A stretch of DNA of 64,000 nucleotides from Pseudoxanthomonas yeongjuensis (GTDB lineage: Bacteria > Pseudomonadota > Gammaproteobacteria > Xanthomonadales > Xanthomonadaceae): assembly GCF_010093345.1 (NCBI RefSeq), contig NZ_PDWT01000001.1, forward strand, positions 434,001 through 498,000. Direction: 5' to 3'. Made by a program: the position numbers and the translations under genes. The first letter of the stretch is position 1, and each line of letters starts with the position of its first letter. The notes under the pieces are model-generated. The model ran no database searches. It was not told where the DNA came from and saw nothing but the letters and a program-made list of their open reading frames with translations. Positions 43,360-57,688 of the stretch are shown one piece after another.

Positions 43360-43438
43360 GAACGAGGAGTGAGAGGTGAGGGGTGAGAGGCGACTGCGCT
43401 CCCCGGCTATCACTCACTCCTCACTCCTCGTTCCTCGC
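43360..43438. repeat. Inverted repeat of GAACGAGGAGTGAG type
   Basis: GAACGAGGAGTGAGAGGTGA faces TCACTCCTCACTCCTCGTTC over about 80 bases; each arm is itself made of GAGTGAG-like tandem units. It stands between the operator and the ATPase gene. The GAACGAGGA/TCCTCGTTC word also builds the repeat at 62619-62739. Confidence 0.75.
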
Positions 43439-43469
43439 GCGCAAATCCACCACCAACTCCGGGAGCCCC

Positions 43470-44552
<1,083 letters not shown>

Positions 44553-44900
44553 CGGCGTCCAGGCTCTCCCTTCGTGGGAGAGGTCGACGCGCTTGCGCGT
44601 CGGGAGAGGGGCAGGCGGAGCGATATCAGTTGCACATTGCCTTCCCGTTCCGCGTTCATGACGGTTGTTGGCCGACGCCAAGATCAAAAGCCGAACCCTC
44701 TCCCGGCCTGCGGCCACCCTCTCCCGTAAAGGGAGAGGGAAGGGCCTCCACCGGTCAGTTATACTCGCCCGTGAAACCGCTGCTTATGTCGCGGCACTGC
44801 CATTCAATTCAATGACTTGGCGGAACTTCTTAATACAAATCCATAATTCAAGCGCGGCGTCGCGGACACTGATCCAGACGCTGCCGGAAACCACTGCCGC
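44553..44900. other. Intergenic region before smc, mostly repeats
   Basis: The 348-base gap between the ATPase gene and smc contains the compound repeat at 44562-44744 and then a less GC-rich stretch (around 44810-44860, CTTAATACAAATCCATAATTC) that probably holds the smc promoter. No coding frame is convincing. Confidence 0.6.
44562..44744. repeat. Compound inverted repeat of CTCTCCC/GGGAGAG type
   Basis: GGCTCTCCCTTCGTGGGAGAG with GCGCTTGCGCGTCGGGAGAG at one end and CCCTCTCCCGGCCTGCGG plus CCCTCTCCCGTAAAGGGAGA at the other. The layout is like 18222-18350 and 49232-49367. Confidence 0.75.
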
Positions 44901-47900
44901 ATGCGCCTTTCCACCATCAAGCTGTCCGGTTTCAAATCTTTCGTCGATCCGACCACCCTGCACCTGCCGACCAACATGACCGGCGTGGTCGGGCCCAACG
45001 GCTGCGGCAAATCCAACATCATCGACGCGGTGCGCTGGGTGATGGGCGAAAGTTCGGCCAGCCGCCTGCGCGGCGACTCGCTGACCGACGTGATCTTCTC
45101 CGGTTCGGCCGCGCGCAAGCCGGTGTCGCAGGCCACGGTCGAGCTGATCTTCGACAACAGCGACCACACCATCGCCGGCGAGTTCGCCGCGTTCAACGAG
45201 ATCTCGGTCAAGCGCCTGGTCAGCCGCGACGGCACCAGCAACTACTACCTCAACGGCACCAAGTGCCGCCGCCGCGACATCACCGACCTGTTCCTCGGCA
45301 CCGGTCTGGGCCCGCGCAGCTACTCGATCATCGAGCAGGGCATGATCAGCCAGATCATCGAGGCGCGGCCCGAGGACCTGCGCATCTACCTGGAGGAAGC
45401 CGCCGGCATCTCCAAGTACAAGGAGCGGCGCAAGGAAACCGAAACCCGCATCCGCCACACCCGCGAGAACCTCGACCGCCTGGGCGACCTGCGCGAGGAA
45501 ATCGGCAAGCAGCTCGAACACCTCAAGCGCCAGGCCCGCCAGGCCGAGCAGTACCAGGCGCTGCAGGAAGAGCGCAAGGTCAAGGACGCCGAATGGAAGG
45601 CGCTGGAATACCGCGGCCTGGACGGCCAGTTGCAGAAGCTGCGCGAAGGCCTGTCGCAGGAAGAAACCAAACTGCAGCAACTGATCGCCGAGCAGCGCGA
45701 AGCCGAACGCCAGCTCGAAACCGGTCGCGCCGGCCGCGAATCGGCCAGCGATGCCTTGAACAAGGCCCAGGGCGAGGTCTACCAGGTCGGCAGCGCGCTG
45801 GCCCGCATCGAGCAGCAGATCCAGCACCAACGCGAACTCGCCGAACGCCTGCACAAGGCGCGCGAGGAAGCCGCCAATGCGCTGGCCGAACTCGGCCAGC
45901 ACATCAGCGGCGATGAAACCCGGCTGGGCGTGCTGCGCGAATCGGTCGCCGAGGCCGAGCCGCAGCTGGCGCAGTTGCAGGAAGACGACCAGTACAAGCA
46001 GCAGGCCCTGCGCGACGCGGAAACGAAACTGTCCGACTGGCAGCAGCGCTGGGAAGGACACAGCCGCGAGTCCGCCGAAGCCGCGCGCGCCGGCGAAGTG
46101 GAGCGCACCCGCGTCGATTACCTGGACAAGCAGTCGCTGGAAGCCGATCGCCGCCGCGAAGTCCTGACCAGCGAACGCAGTGGCCTGGACCTGGACGCGC
46201 TGGCGCTGGTGTTCGAGCAGGCGCAGCAGCAGCACGAAACCCAGAAAGCTTCGCTGGATGGCCTGAACACCGATCTGGAAACCCGCAAGCAAGCGGTCGG
46301 CGCGCTGCAGGAGCAGCAGCGCGGCGCGCAGTCGGAGCTGGCCGAGGTCCGCAAGAACACCCAGGCCGCCCGTGGCCGCCTGTCCTCGCTGGAAACCCTG
46401 CAGCATGCCGCGCTGGGCCAGGAGCAGGGCGCGGCGGTGGCGTGGCTGAAATCGCGCGGCCTGGATTCGGCCGCACGCGTCGGCGAAAAACTCACGGTCG
46501 AACCGGGCTGGGAAAATGCGGTCGAAGGCGCGCTGGGCCAGTTGATCGAGGGCGTGCTGGTCGATGCGCCGGAAGCGCTGGTCGGCGCGCTCGCCGAGCT
46601 CGGCGAAGGCCGGATCGCGCTGGTTTCGTCCGATGACGATGGTTCTTCCTTCGCCTCCACTTCGCTCGCCGCCAAGGTGCAGGGTCCGCTGGCGATCCGT
46701 CGCCTGCTCGCGCGCCTGCATGTCGCCGAGGATTTGACCGAAGCCCGTCGCCTGTTGCCGCAACTGGGCGACGGCGATTCGATCATCACCCGCAGCGGCG
46801 AACGCATGGGCGCCGGCTGGATCCGGGTGCTGCGTTCCGGCGCGGCCAAGCAGGGCGCCTTGCTGCGCGAGCGCGAGATCCAGTCGCTGCGCGTGGAGAT
46901 CGAAGCGCTGCAGAAGCGCGAAGCCGAACTCGACCAGTTGCTTACCAGCTTCCGCGACCAGTTGCTTGCCGCCGAACAGCACCGCGAGGACGCGCAGCGC
47001 GCGCTGTACATCGCCCATCGCGGCGTTTCCGAACTCGCCGGCCAGTTGCAGAGCCAGCAAGGCAAGGTGGAATCGGCGCGCAACCGCATCGACCGCATCG
47101 ATGGCGAGCTGCTGCAACTGCACGAGGTCCTGGACAACAGCCGCGAGCAGGCGCGCGAGGCGCGTTCGAAGCTGGAAGACGCGATCACCCGCATGGCCGA
47201 ACTGGAAACCGCGCGCCAGTCGTTGGAATCCGAGCGCCGCCAGCTGGCCGAGGCCCGCGACGCATCGCGCGATGCCGCACGCGGTTCGCGCGATGCCGCG
47301 CATGCGCTCGCGCTGACCCTGGAATCGCAGCGTGCGCAGATCGTTTCGCTGAGCACGGCGCTGGAACGCATGGGCACCCAGCGCGGGCAACTGGATTCGC
47401 GCCTCGGCGACCTCGCCTCGCAGCTCAGCGCGGGCGATTCGCCGGTCGAATCGCTGGAGAACGAACGCCAGGCTGCGCTGGAACAGCGCGTGCTGGCCGA
47501 CCGCGCGCTGGGCGAGGCGAGGGCGGCACTGGAAGGCATCGACAACGACCTGCGCAACTTCGAGCAGGTGCGCCACCAGCGCGACGAGCAGTCGTTGACC
47601 CAGCGCGAAGTGATTTCCCAGCGCAAGCTCGACCAGCAGGCGTTGAGCCTGAAGGCCGACCAGCTTTCATCCGCCGTGGTCAATGCGGGTTTCGTGCTGG
47701 AAGACGTCATCAACAGCCTGCCCGAAGTCGCCGCAGTGGCCGACTGGGAGCAGGCCGTCAATGCCATCGATGGCAAGATGCGCCGGCTGGAACCGGTGAA
47801 CCTGGCCGCGATCCAGGAGTTCGGCGAGGCCTCGCAGCGCGGCGAGTACCTGGAGGCGCAGAACGCCGACCTGACCTCCGCGCTGGAGACCCTGGAAGAA

Positions 47901-48404
47901 GCGATCCGCAAGATCGACCGCGAGACCCGCGGCCGTTTCAAGGACACCTTCGACCGGGTCAATTCCGGCGTGCAGGAGCTGTATCCGCGCCTGTTCGGCG
48001 GCGGCCATGCCTACCTGGAGCTGACCGGCGAAGACCTGCTGGACACCGGCGTGGCGATCATGGCCCGTCCACCGGGCAAGCGCGTGTCCAACATCTCGCT
48101 GCTCTCGGGCGGCGAGAAGGCGATGACCGCGGTGGCGCTGGTGTTCGCCATCTTCCAGCTCAATCCCGCGCCGTTCTGCCTGCTGGACGAGGTGGACGCG
48201 CCGCTGGACGAGGCCAACGTCGGCCGCTTCACCGCCATGGTCAAGGAGATGAGCGAGAAGGTGCAGTTCCTGTTCGTCAGCCACAACAAGTCGACCATGG
48301 AAGCCGCACACCAGCTCAGTGGCGTTACCATGCGCGAACCGGGCGTCAGCCGACTCGTGTCGGTGGACCTGGAAGAAGCGGCACGGCTGGCAGGAGCGGC
48401 TTGA
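44901..48404 (+). CDS. smc: Chromosome segregation protein SMC
   Basis: A protein of 1167 residues, the usual SMC length. Walker A GPNGCGKSN is at 31-39; long Gln/Glu/Arg-rich coiled coils (about 170-500 and 660-1000) flank a hinge near 500-650 (GENAVEGALGQLIEGVLVDAP region). The C-terminal head has signature LSGGEKAM near 1068 and Walker B CLLDEVDAPLDEANVGRF near 1092. With ScpA and ScpB, also in this window, it forms the condensin that compacts and separates chromosomes. Confidence 0.96.
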   Translation: MRLSTIKLSGFKSFVDPTTLHLPTNMTGVVGPNGCGKSNIIDAVRWVMGESSASRLRGDSLTDVIFSGSAARKPVSQATVELIFDNSDHTIAGEFAAFNEISVKRLVSRDGTSNYYLNGTKCRRRDITDLFLGTGLGPRSYSIIEQGMISQIIEARPEDLRIYLEEAAGISKYKERRKETETRIRHTRENLDRLGDLREEIGKQLEHLKRQARQAEQYQALQEERKVKDAEWKALEYRGLDGQLQKLREGLSQEETKLQQLIAEQREAERQLETGRAGRESASDALNKAQGEVYQVGSALARIEQQIQHQRELAERLHKAREEAANALAELGQHISGDETRLGVLRESVAEAEPQLAQLQEDDQYKQQALRDAETKLSDWQQRWEGHSRESAEAARAGEVERTRVDYLDKQSLEADRRREVLTSERSGLDLDALALVFEQAQQQHETQKASLDGLNTDLETRKQAVGALQEQQRGAQSELAEVRKNTQAARGRLSSLETLQHAALGQEQGAAVAWLKSRGLDSAARVGEKLTVEPGWENAVEGALGQLIEGVLVDAPEALVGALAELGEGRIALVSSDDDGSSFASTSLAAKVQGPLAIRRLLARLHVAEDLTEARRLLPQLGDGDSIITRSGERMGAGWIRVLRSGAAKQGALLREREIQSLRVEIEALQKREAELDQLLTSFRDQLLAAEQHREDAQRALYIAHRGVSELAGQLQSQQGKVESARNRIDRIDGELLQLHEVLDNSREQAREARSKLEDAITRMAELETARQSLESERRQLAEARDASRDAARGSRDAAHALALTLESQRAQIVSLSTALERMGTQRGQLDSRLGDLASQLSAGDSPVESLENERQAALEQRVLADRALGEARAALEGIDNDLRNFEQVRHQRDEQSLTQREVISQRKLDQQALSLKADQLSSAVVNAGFVLEDVINSLPEVAAVADWEQAVNAIDGKMRRLEPVNLAAIQEFGEASQRGEYLEAQNADLTSALETLEEAIRKIDRETRGRFKDTFDRVNSGVQELYPRLFGGGHAYLELTGEDLLDTGVAIMARPPGKRVSNISLLSGGEKAMTAVALVFAIFQLNPAPFCLLDEVDAPLDEANVGRFTAMVKEMSEKVQFLFVSHNKSTMEAAHQLSGVTMREPGVSRLVSVDLEEAARLAGAA

Positions 48405-48496
48405 GTTTTCGCGGTACGACCCTTGGCATGACCCTGGCCAGCATGACCTGGACCAACATGATCCCCTCAGCGACCCCCACGCGGAGAAACAGATAA

Positions 48497-49222
48497 ATGT
48501 CCGACATGGCCATGCTTCGAATCGGCATCCTCGTCGCCGGCGTCCTCCTGATCGCCGCGATCGTCTTCTTCGGTCGTCCGCGTAAATCCTCGCAGGGCAA
48601 GCGCATCGAACCCGCCGAGCGCGACGGCGCGCGGGTCGAGCCCAGCCTTGCCGGCGATCTGGCGGCGGATGGCTCCGGCATCGACTACAGCGGCGATGAA
48701 GTCTCCCAGCCCGAACTTGGCCTGCCCGGCGCCGGCCTGGATTCGGACCTGGGCAAACGCCCCAACCAGGACTTCGACAAGATCGTCTCGCTTTACGTCG
48801 CCGCACGCGCCGGCCACACCCTGCGTGGCGAGGACATCGTGGTCGCAGCGGAGAAGACCGGCCTGACCTTCGGCCACATGAACGTGTTCCACCGCCTGGT
48901 CGAGAACCACCCCGAGCGCGGCCCGATCTTCAGCATGGCCAACATCCTGCAGCCGGGCAGTTTCGACATGGCCAACATCCGCGAACTGGAAACCCCGGCG
49001 ATCGCCTTCTTCCTGACCCTGCCGGCGCCGATCACCGCGTTGGAGGCCTGGGAAAAGCTGCTGCCCAACGTACAGCGCATGGCCGAGCTGCTGGACGGCG
49101 TGCCGCTGGACGACAGTCGCAACGCCCTCGGCCGCCAGCGGATCATGCATATCCGCGAAGAGCTCCGCGCTTACGATCGCCAGCATGAAGCGCCGCCGCT
49201 GACCAAGACGCCGCGGTGGTGA
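48497..49222 (+). CDS. zipA: Cell division protein ZipA
   Basis: A protein of 241 residues. An N-terminal membrane helix (about 7-25, LRIGILVAGVLLIAAIVFF) is followed by a basic and then variable linker and the FtsZ-binding domain from about 100, with GEDIVVAAEKTGLTFGHMNVFHRL and FSMANILQPGSFDMANI. It tethers FtsZ to the membrane at the division site. The order smc-zipA-ligA is kept in related genomes. A GGAGA site precedes the ATG. Confidence 0.93.
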   Translation: MSDMAMLRIGILVAGVLLIAAIVFFGRPRKSSQGKRIEPAERDGARVEPSLAGDLAADGSGIDYSGDEVSQPELGLPGAGLDSDLGKRPNQDFDKIVSLYVAARAGHTLRGEDIVVAAEKTGLTFGHMNVFHRLVENHPERGPIFSMANILQPGSFDMANIRELETPAIAFFLTLPAPITALEAWEKLLPNVQRMAELLDGVPLDDSRNALGRQRIMHIREELRAYDRQHEAPPLTKTPRW

Positions 49223-49231
49223 TGGGCGTTT

Positions 49232-51723
<2,492 letters not shown>

Positions 51724-51744
51724 GCGTATCCCTACCTCCGGAAC

Positions 51745-51812
51745 GTAGGAGCGACGTAAGTCGCGAATGGACTTCGCATGTAGTACCCATTCGCGACTTG
51801 CGTCGCTCCTAC
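51745..51812. repeat. REP-like palindrome, GTAGGAGCGACGTAAGTCGC type
   Basis: Arms GTAGGAGCGACGTAAGTCGC and GCGACTTGCGTCGCTCCTAC around AATGGACTTCGCATGTAGTACCCATT-like spacer, itself partly inverted. It lies between ligA and epmA, ending 20 bases before the epmA start. Confidence 0.88.
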
Positions 51813-51832
51813 AATCATCGGCGGCTGTAGCC

Positions 51833-52783
51833 ATGCGCATGGAAGCCCTGCGCCTGCGCGCCGCGGTCAACGCGCTGTTCCGCCTGTATTTCGCCGAGCG
51901 CGATGTGCTGGAAGTGGAAACCCCGATCCTGTCCGAAGCCGGCAACACCGAGCCGAACATCGAGAGTTTCACCACCACCTTCACCGGCCACAGCGATGCC
52001 GGGTCGCGGACGCGCTGGATGCGGACTTCGCCGGAATTCCCGCTCAAGCGCCTGCTCGCCGCCGGCGTGGGCGATTGCTACGAACTCGGCCGCGTGTTCC
52101 GCAACGGCGAGGCCGGGGGGCGCCACAATCCCGAATTCACCTTGCTGGAGTGGTATCGGGTGGGCTGGGACCACCTGCAGCTGATCGATGAAACCGTGGC
52201 TCTGGTGCAACGCGCACTGGGCCTGATCCGCCGCGAAGCCGAGGTGCTCTCCTGCACCTATCGCGAACTGTTCCTGGAAGGCCTGGGAATCGATCCTTTC
52301 GTCGCCACGGAAGCCGAATTGCGCGCACCGCTTTCCGACCATGCCATCGATGGCGCTGGCCTGACCCGGGACGACTGGCTGGACCTGCTCATCACCCATC
52401 GCCTGCAGCCCGCGTTCCCGGCCGACCGCATTACCGTGGTCCGCGACTGGCCGGCCAGCCAATGCGCGCTGGCCAGGATCCGCCCCGGGAATCCGCCCCT
52501 GGCCGAGCGTTTCGAGCTGTACCTGGGCCACCATGAGCTGGCCAACGGCTACCACGAGCTCACCGATGCGGTTGAACAGCGCAAGCGTTTCGAACGCGAC
52601 CTGCGATTGCGCGAATCCAGGGTCGCCTCGTTGCCTTCCCTCGACGAGCGATTGCTGGGAGCCCTGGCGCAGGGAATGCCGGCCTGTGCGGGCGTCGCGC
52701 TGGGCGTGGACCGCTTGCTCATGGCGATGATGGGCAGCGAGCGCATCGCCGATGTGCTGGCCTACGAATTCAGGGAAGCCTGA
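51833..52783 (+). CDS. epmA: EF-P lysine aminoacyltransferase EpmA (GenX/PoxA)
   Basis: A protein of 316 residues that looks like the catalytic domain of class II lysyl-tRNA synthetase without the anticodon-binding domain. Motif 2 (GRVFRNGEAGGRHNPEFTLLEWYR) and motif 3 (GVALGVDRLLMAMMG) are complete. It adds beta-lysine to elongation factor P. The start is taken at the ATG at 51833; the frame continues upstream into the palindromic repeat. Confidence 0.92.
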   Translation: MRMEALRLRAAVNALFRLYFAERDVLEVETPILSEAGNTEPNIESFTTTFTGHSDAGSRTRWMRTSPEFPLKRLLAAGVGDCYELGRVFRNGEAGGRHNPEFTLLEWYRVGWDHLQLIDETVALVQRALGLIRREAEVLSCTYRELFLEGLGIDPFVATEAELRAPLSDHAIDGAGLTRDDWLDLLITHRLQPAFPADRITVVRDWPASQCALARIRPGNPPLAERFELYLGHHELANGYHELTDAVEQRKRFERDLRLRESRVASLPSLDERLLGALAQGMPACAGVALGVDRLLMAMMGSERIADVLAYEFREA

Positions 52784-52860
52784 ACCGCAGCGCTTCCGTG
52801 TCCCTTACCCATCCTTTAACGGCGATAGTGTGATCCTGCCGTCGGAAGCAAGGGGGTGGC

Positions 52861-53577
52861 ATGAAGATTGTTCTCAAAGGATTCGCTGCATCGCTGCTCA
52901 TGGCTTGTTCGGCCAGTGCGCTTGGCGAGCCCCCGGCTGCCGGAGCAGGGAAGGGAATGCGTTTCCGCTGCGAGACCGACAGTAGCCAGCAGCGCTACTG
53001 CAAAGTGGATACCAGCGACGGGATCACCCTGGTCAAGCAGCTTTCCAGAATCCCGTGCATGCAGGGACGCAATTGGGATTACGACCGTCACGGCGTCTGG
53101 GTTTCGCATCGTTGCGGAGGCGAATTCGTGACCGGCAAGCGGATCGAGCAATCGCCAAGGCAGGGCCCGCTGGTGCGATGCGAATCGCAGGCCAACCGGA
53201 TCGAGCGCTGCGCGGCGGACACGCGCAACGGCGTGCAACTGGTGCGGCAGCTATCCGCATCGGACTGCGTCGAAAACCTGGACTGGGGCCATGACGATAA
53301 AGGCATCTGGGTAGCCCGCGGCTGTCGCGCGGAATTCAGGACAGGAGGGGACGAGGCCGTGTCCGGGCAGACGGGTGCGGAGAACGCAGGGATCACGAAG
53401 ATTTCCTGCGAATCCAGCGACAGGCAGCGGCAGCGATGCGATATCGCGGTGAAGACAGGCGTGGACCTGTTCCGCCAGATATCGAAGACGCGCTGCATAC
53501 GGGACCGGAACTGGGGCTGGGATGCCGGCGGCATCTGGGTGGACCACGGCTGCCGCGCCGAATTCAGCGTGCGGTAG
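52861..53577 (+). CDS. Exported DUF3011 protein with three repeats
   Basis: A protein of 238 residues with a signal peptide (about 1-22). Three copies of a 60-residue unit follow, each with a pair of Cys near its start (RCETD..RYC, RCESQ..RC, SCESS..RC), a middle QLS or QIS, then a Cys and W..D..GIWV..GCRAEF. The pattern is that of DUF3011. The paired cysteines suggest disulphides in the periplasm. The function is unknown. Confidence 0.83.
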   Translation: MKIVLKGFAASLLMACSASALGEPPAAGAGKGMRFRCETDSSQQRYCKVDTSDGITLVKQLSRIPCMQGRNWDYDRHGVWVSHRCGGEFVTGKRIEQSPRQGPLVRCESQANRIERCAADTRNGVQLVRQLSASDCVENLDWGHDDKGIWVARGCRAEFRTGGDEAVSGQTGAENAGITKISCESSDRQRQRCDIAVKTGVDLFRQISKTRCIRDRNWGWDAGGIWVDHGCRAEFSVR

Positions 53578-53579
53578 CG

Positions 53580-53653
53580 GTAGGAGCGCCCCTTGGGCGC
53601 GATGCCTTTCTTCCAGGAAAACCAAAAGCATCGCGGGCAAGGCCCGCTCCTAC
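53580..53653. repeat. REP-like palindrome, GTAGGAGCGCCCCTTGGGCG type
   Basis: GTAGGAGCGCCCCTTGGGCG and a partner ending GGCAAGGCCCGCTCCTAC are inverted around GATGCCTTT/AAAAGCATC, which also pair. It lies 2 bases after the DUF3011 gene and 15 bases before mtnA. Confidence 0.85.
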
Positions 53654-53668
53654 GGGTAGACTTCGGGT

Positions 53669-54724
53669 ATGGACAACAAGATCGACTACGCCCGTTACGA
53701 CCGCATCCGCCCGATCCTGTGGACCGGCGAAACCCTGGATCTGCTCGACCAGCGCAAGCTGCCGTTCGAGGTCGAGCATCTCAGTTCCCGGACCAGCGAC
53801 GAAGTCGCCGCGGCGATCCATTCCTTGGCGGTGCGCGGCGCCCCGGCCATCGGCATCGCCGCTGCCTGGGGCGTGGTGCTGGCAGCGCGCGCGATCGAAG
53901 CGGCCGAGGGTGCCGAAGCTGCGTTGAAACTGGAACCGGCCTTGCAGCGTCTCAACGCCGCGCGACCTACCGCGGTGAACCTGGCCTGGGCGCTGGCGCG
54001 CATGCGCCGCGTGCTGAAACCTGCCGGTGCCGATTGGCGGCAAGTGCTGGAACGCGAAGCGCAGGCCATCGCCGAGGAAGACCTGGCCGCCAACCGGCAC
54101 ATGGGCGAACTCGGCGCCGCCTTGATCGAGCCGGGCAGCGGCGTGCTGACCCACTGCAACACCGGTTCGCTGGCGACCGCCGGCTTCGGCACCGCGTTGG
54201 GCGTGATCCGCGCCGGCGTGGCCCAGGGGCGCATCGCGCGCGTATTCGCCGACGAAACCCGGCCCTGGCAGCAGGGCGCGCGCCTGACCGTGTGGGAACT
54301 GCAGCAGGACGGCATCGATGCGACCCTGATCGCCGATTCCGCCGCTGCGCACCTGATGAAGACCGGTGCGGTGCAATGGGTGGTGGTCGGCGCCGACCGC
54401 ATCTGCGCCAACGGCGACACCGCCAACAAGATCGGCACCTACCAGCTGGCCATCGCCGCCCGCCACCATGGGGTGAAATTCATGGTGGTGGCGCCTTCCT
54501 CGACCGTGGACATGGAGACGGCCAGCGGCGACCTGATCGAGATCGAGGAGCGCGATCCGGGCGAAATGCTCGGCATCGGCGGGGTACGCATCGTGGCCGA
54601 GGGGATCCATGCGTGGAATCCGGTATTCGACGTGACACCGGGCGGACTGATCGATGCGATCGTCACCGAAAAGGGCGCGATCGAATGCCCCACGACGGCG
54701 TCCATGCGGGCCGCATTCGGCTGA
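53669..54724 (+). CDS. mtnA: S-methyl-5-thioribose-1-phosphate isomerase
   Basis: A protein of 351 residues of the aIF2B-like family. Hallmarks are [13 protein letters not shown], the catalytic Cys in [11 protein letters not shown] and catalytic Asp in [18 protein letters not shown]. It turns methylthioribose-1-phosphate into methylthioribulose-1-phosphate in methionine salvage. No other salvage gene is in the window. The start is 15 bases after a palindromic repeat, with little room for a promoter, so it may be read through from upstream. Confidence 0.94.
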   Translation: MDNKIDYARYDRIRPILWTGETLDLLDQRKLPFEVEHLSSRTSDEVAAAIHSLAVRGAPAIGIAAAWGVVLAARAIEAAEGAEAALKLEPALQRLNAARPTAVNLAWALARMRRVLKPAGADWRQVLEREAQAIAEEDLAANRHMGELGAALIEPGSGVLTHCNTGSLATAGFGTALGVIRAGVAQGRIARVFADETRPWQQGARLTVWELQQDGIDATLIADSAAAHLMKTGAVQWVVVGADRICANGDTANKIGTYQLAIAARHHGVKFMVVAPSSTVDMETASGDLIEIEERDPGEMLGIGGVRIVAEGIHAWNPVFDVTPGGLIDAIVTEKGAIECPTTASMRAAFG

Positions 54725-54737
54725 CCACACCCTTGTA

Positions 54738-54838
54738 GATCCGAGCTTGCTCGGATGCTCCTTGCGCCGGATCAAAAGCATCCGAGCAAGCTCGGATCCA
54801 CAAAGCCAAAGCATCCGGGCAAGCCCGGGCCCGCAAGG
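54738..54838. repeat. Inverted repeat GATCCGAGCTTGCTCGGATGCT with a third copy
   Basis: Two perfect 22-bp arms (54738-54759 and 54777-54798) are each also palindromic. A third, variant copy AGCATCCGGGCAAGCCCGGG follows to 54838. The single unit at 4841-4860 belongs to the same class. It lies between mtnA and the gyrA promoter region. Confidence 0.88.
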
Positions 54839-54944
54839 CAAAAAATGGCCGCCAAGTGCTTGATTTCGGAAGGCTTCGGGGTGTCCTTCCGGGGCCTGTT
54901 CGTGGTATCATTCCGAGGTTGAAAATCCCACCGATTTCCGGCCC

Positions 54945-54972
54945 GCCGAACCCGCTTCGGCAGCACGGTTTT
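54945..54972 (+). promoter_or_regulatory. Hairpin followed by T-run in the gyrA leader
   Basis: GCCGAA-CCCGC-TTCGGC, a 6-bp stem, is followed after 6 bases by TTTTT, 33 bases before the gyrA start. The distance between stem and T-run is too long for a standard terminator, so an attenuator is only a possibility. Confidence 0.25.
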
Positions 54973-55005
54973 TGGCCGAAGAAATAACCAGACAACGGAA
55001 CCCGA

Positions 55006-57597
<2,592 letters not shown>

Positions 57598-57598
57598 A

Positions 57599-57626
57599 AC
57601 CCGCTTCGCGGAAATGCGGAGCGGGT
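57599..57626 (+). terminator. Hairpin after gyrA
   Basis: ACCCGCTTCGC pairs with GCGGAGCGGGT (one G-T pair) around loop GGAAAT, 2 bases after the gyrA stop. No T-run follows, so it is a probable but not textbook terminator. Confidence 0.6.
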
Positions 57627-57688
57627 GACCCCGAAGCCCGATCATTTGCGTTCTATACTGCCGACATAATCAGGGCAGGGAGTCGCAC

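Noticed and set aside
44784-47576. Open frame of 930 codons opposite smc
   Set aside because: The reverse reading of coiled-coil codons gives Leu/Ala/Gln-rich nonsense. smc on the plus strand has all ATPase motifs.
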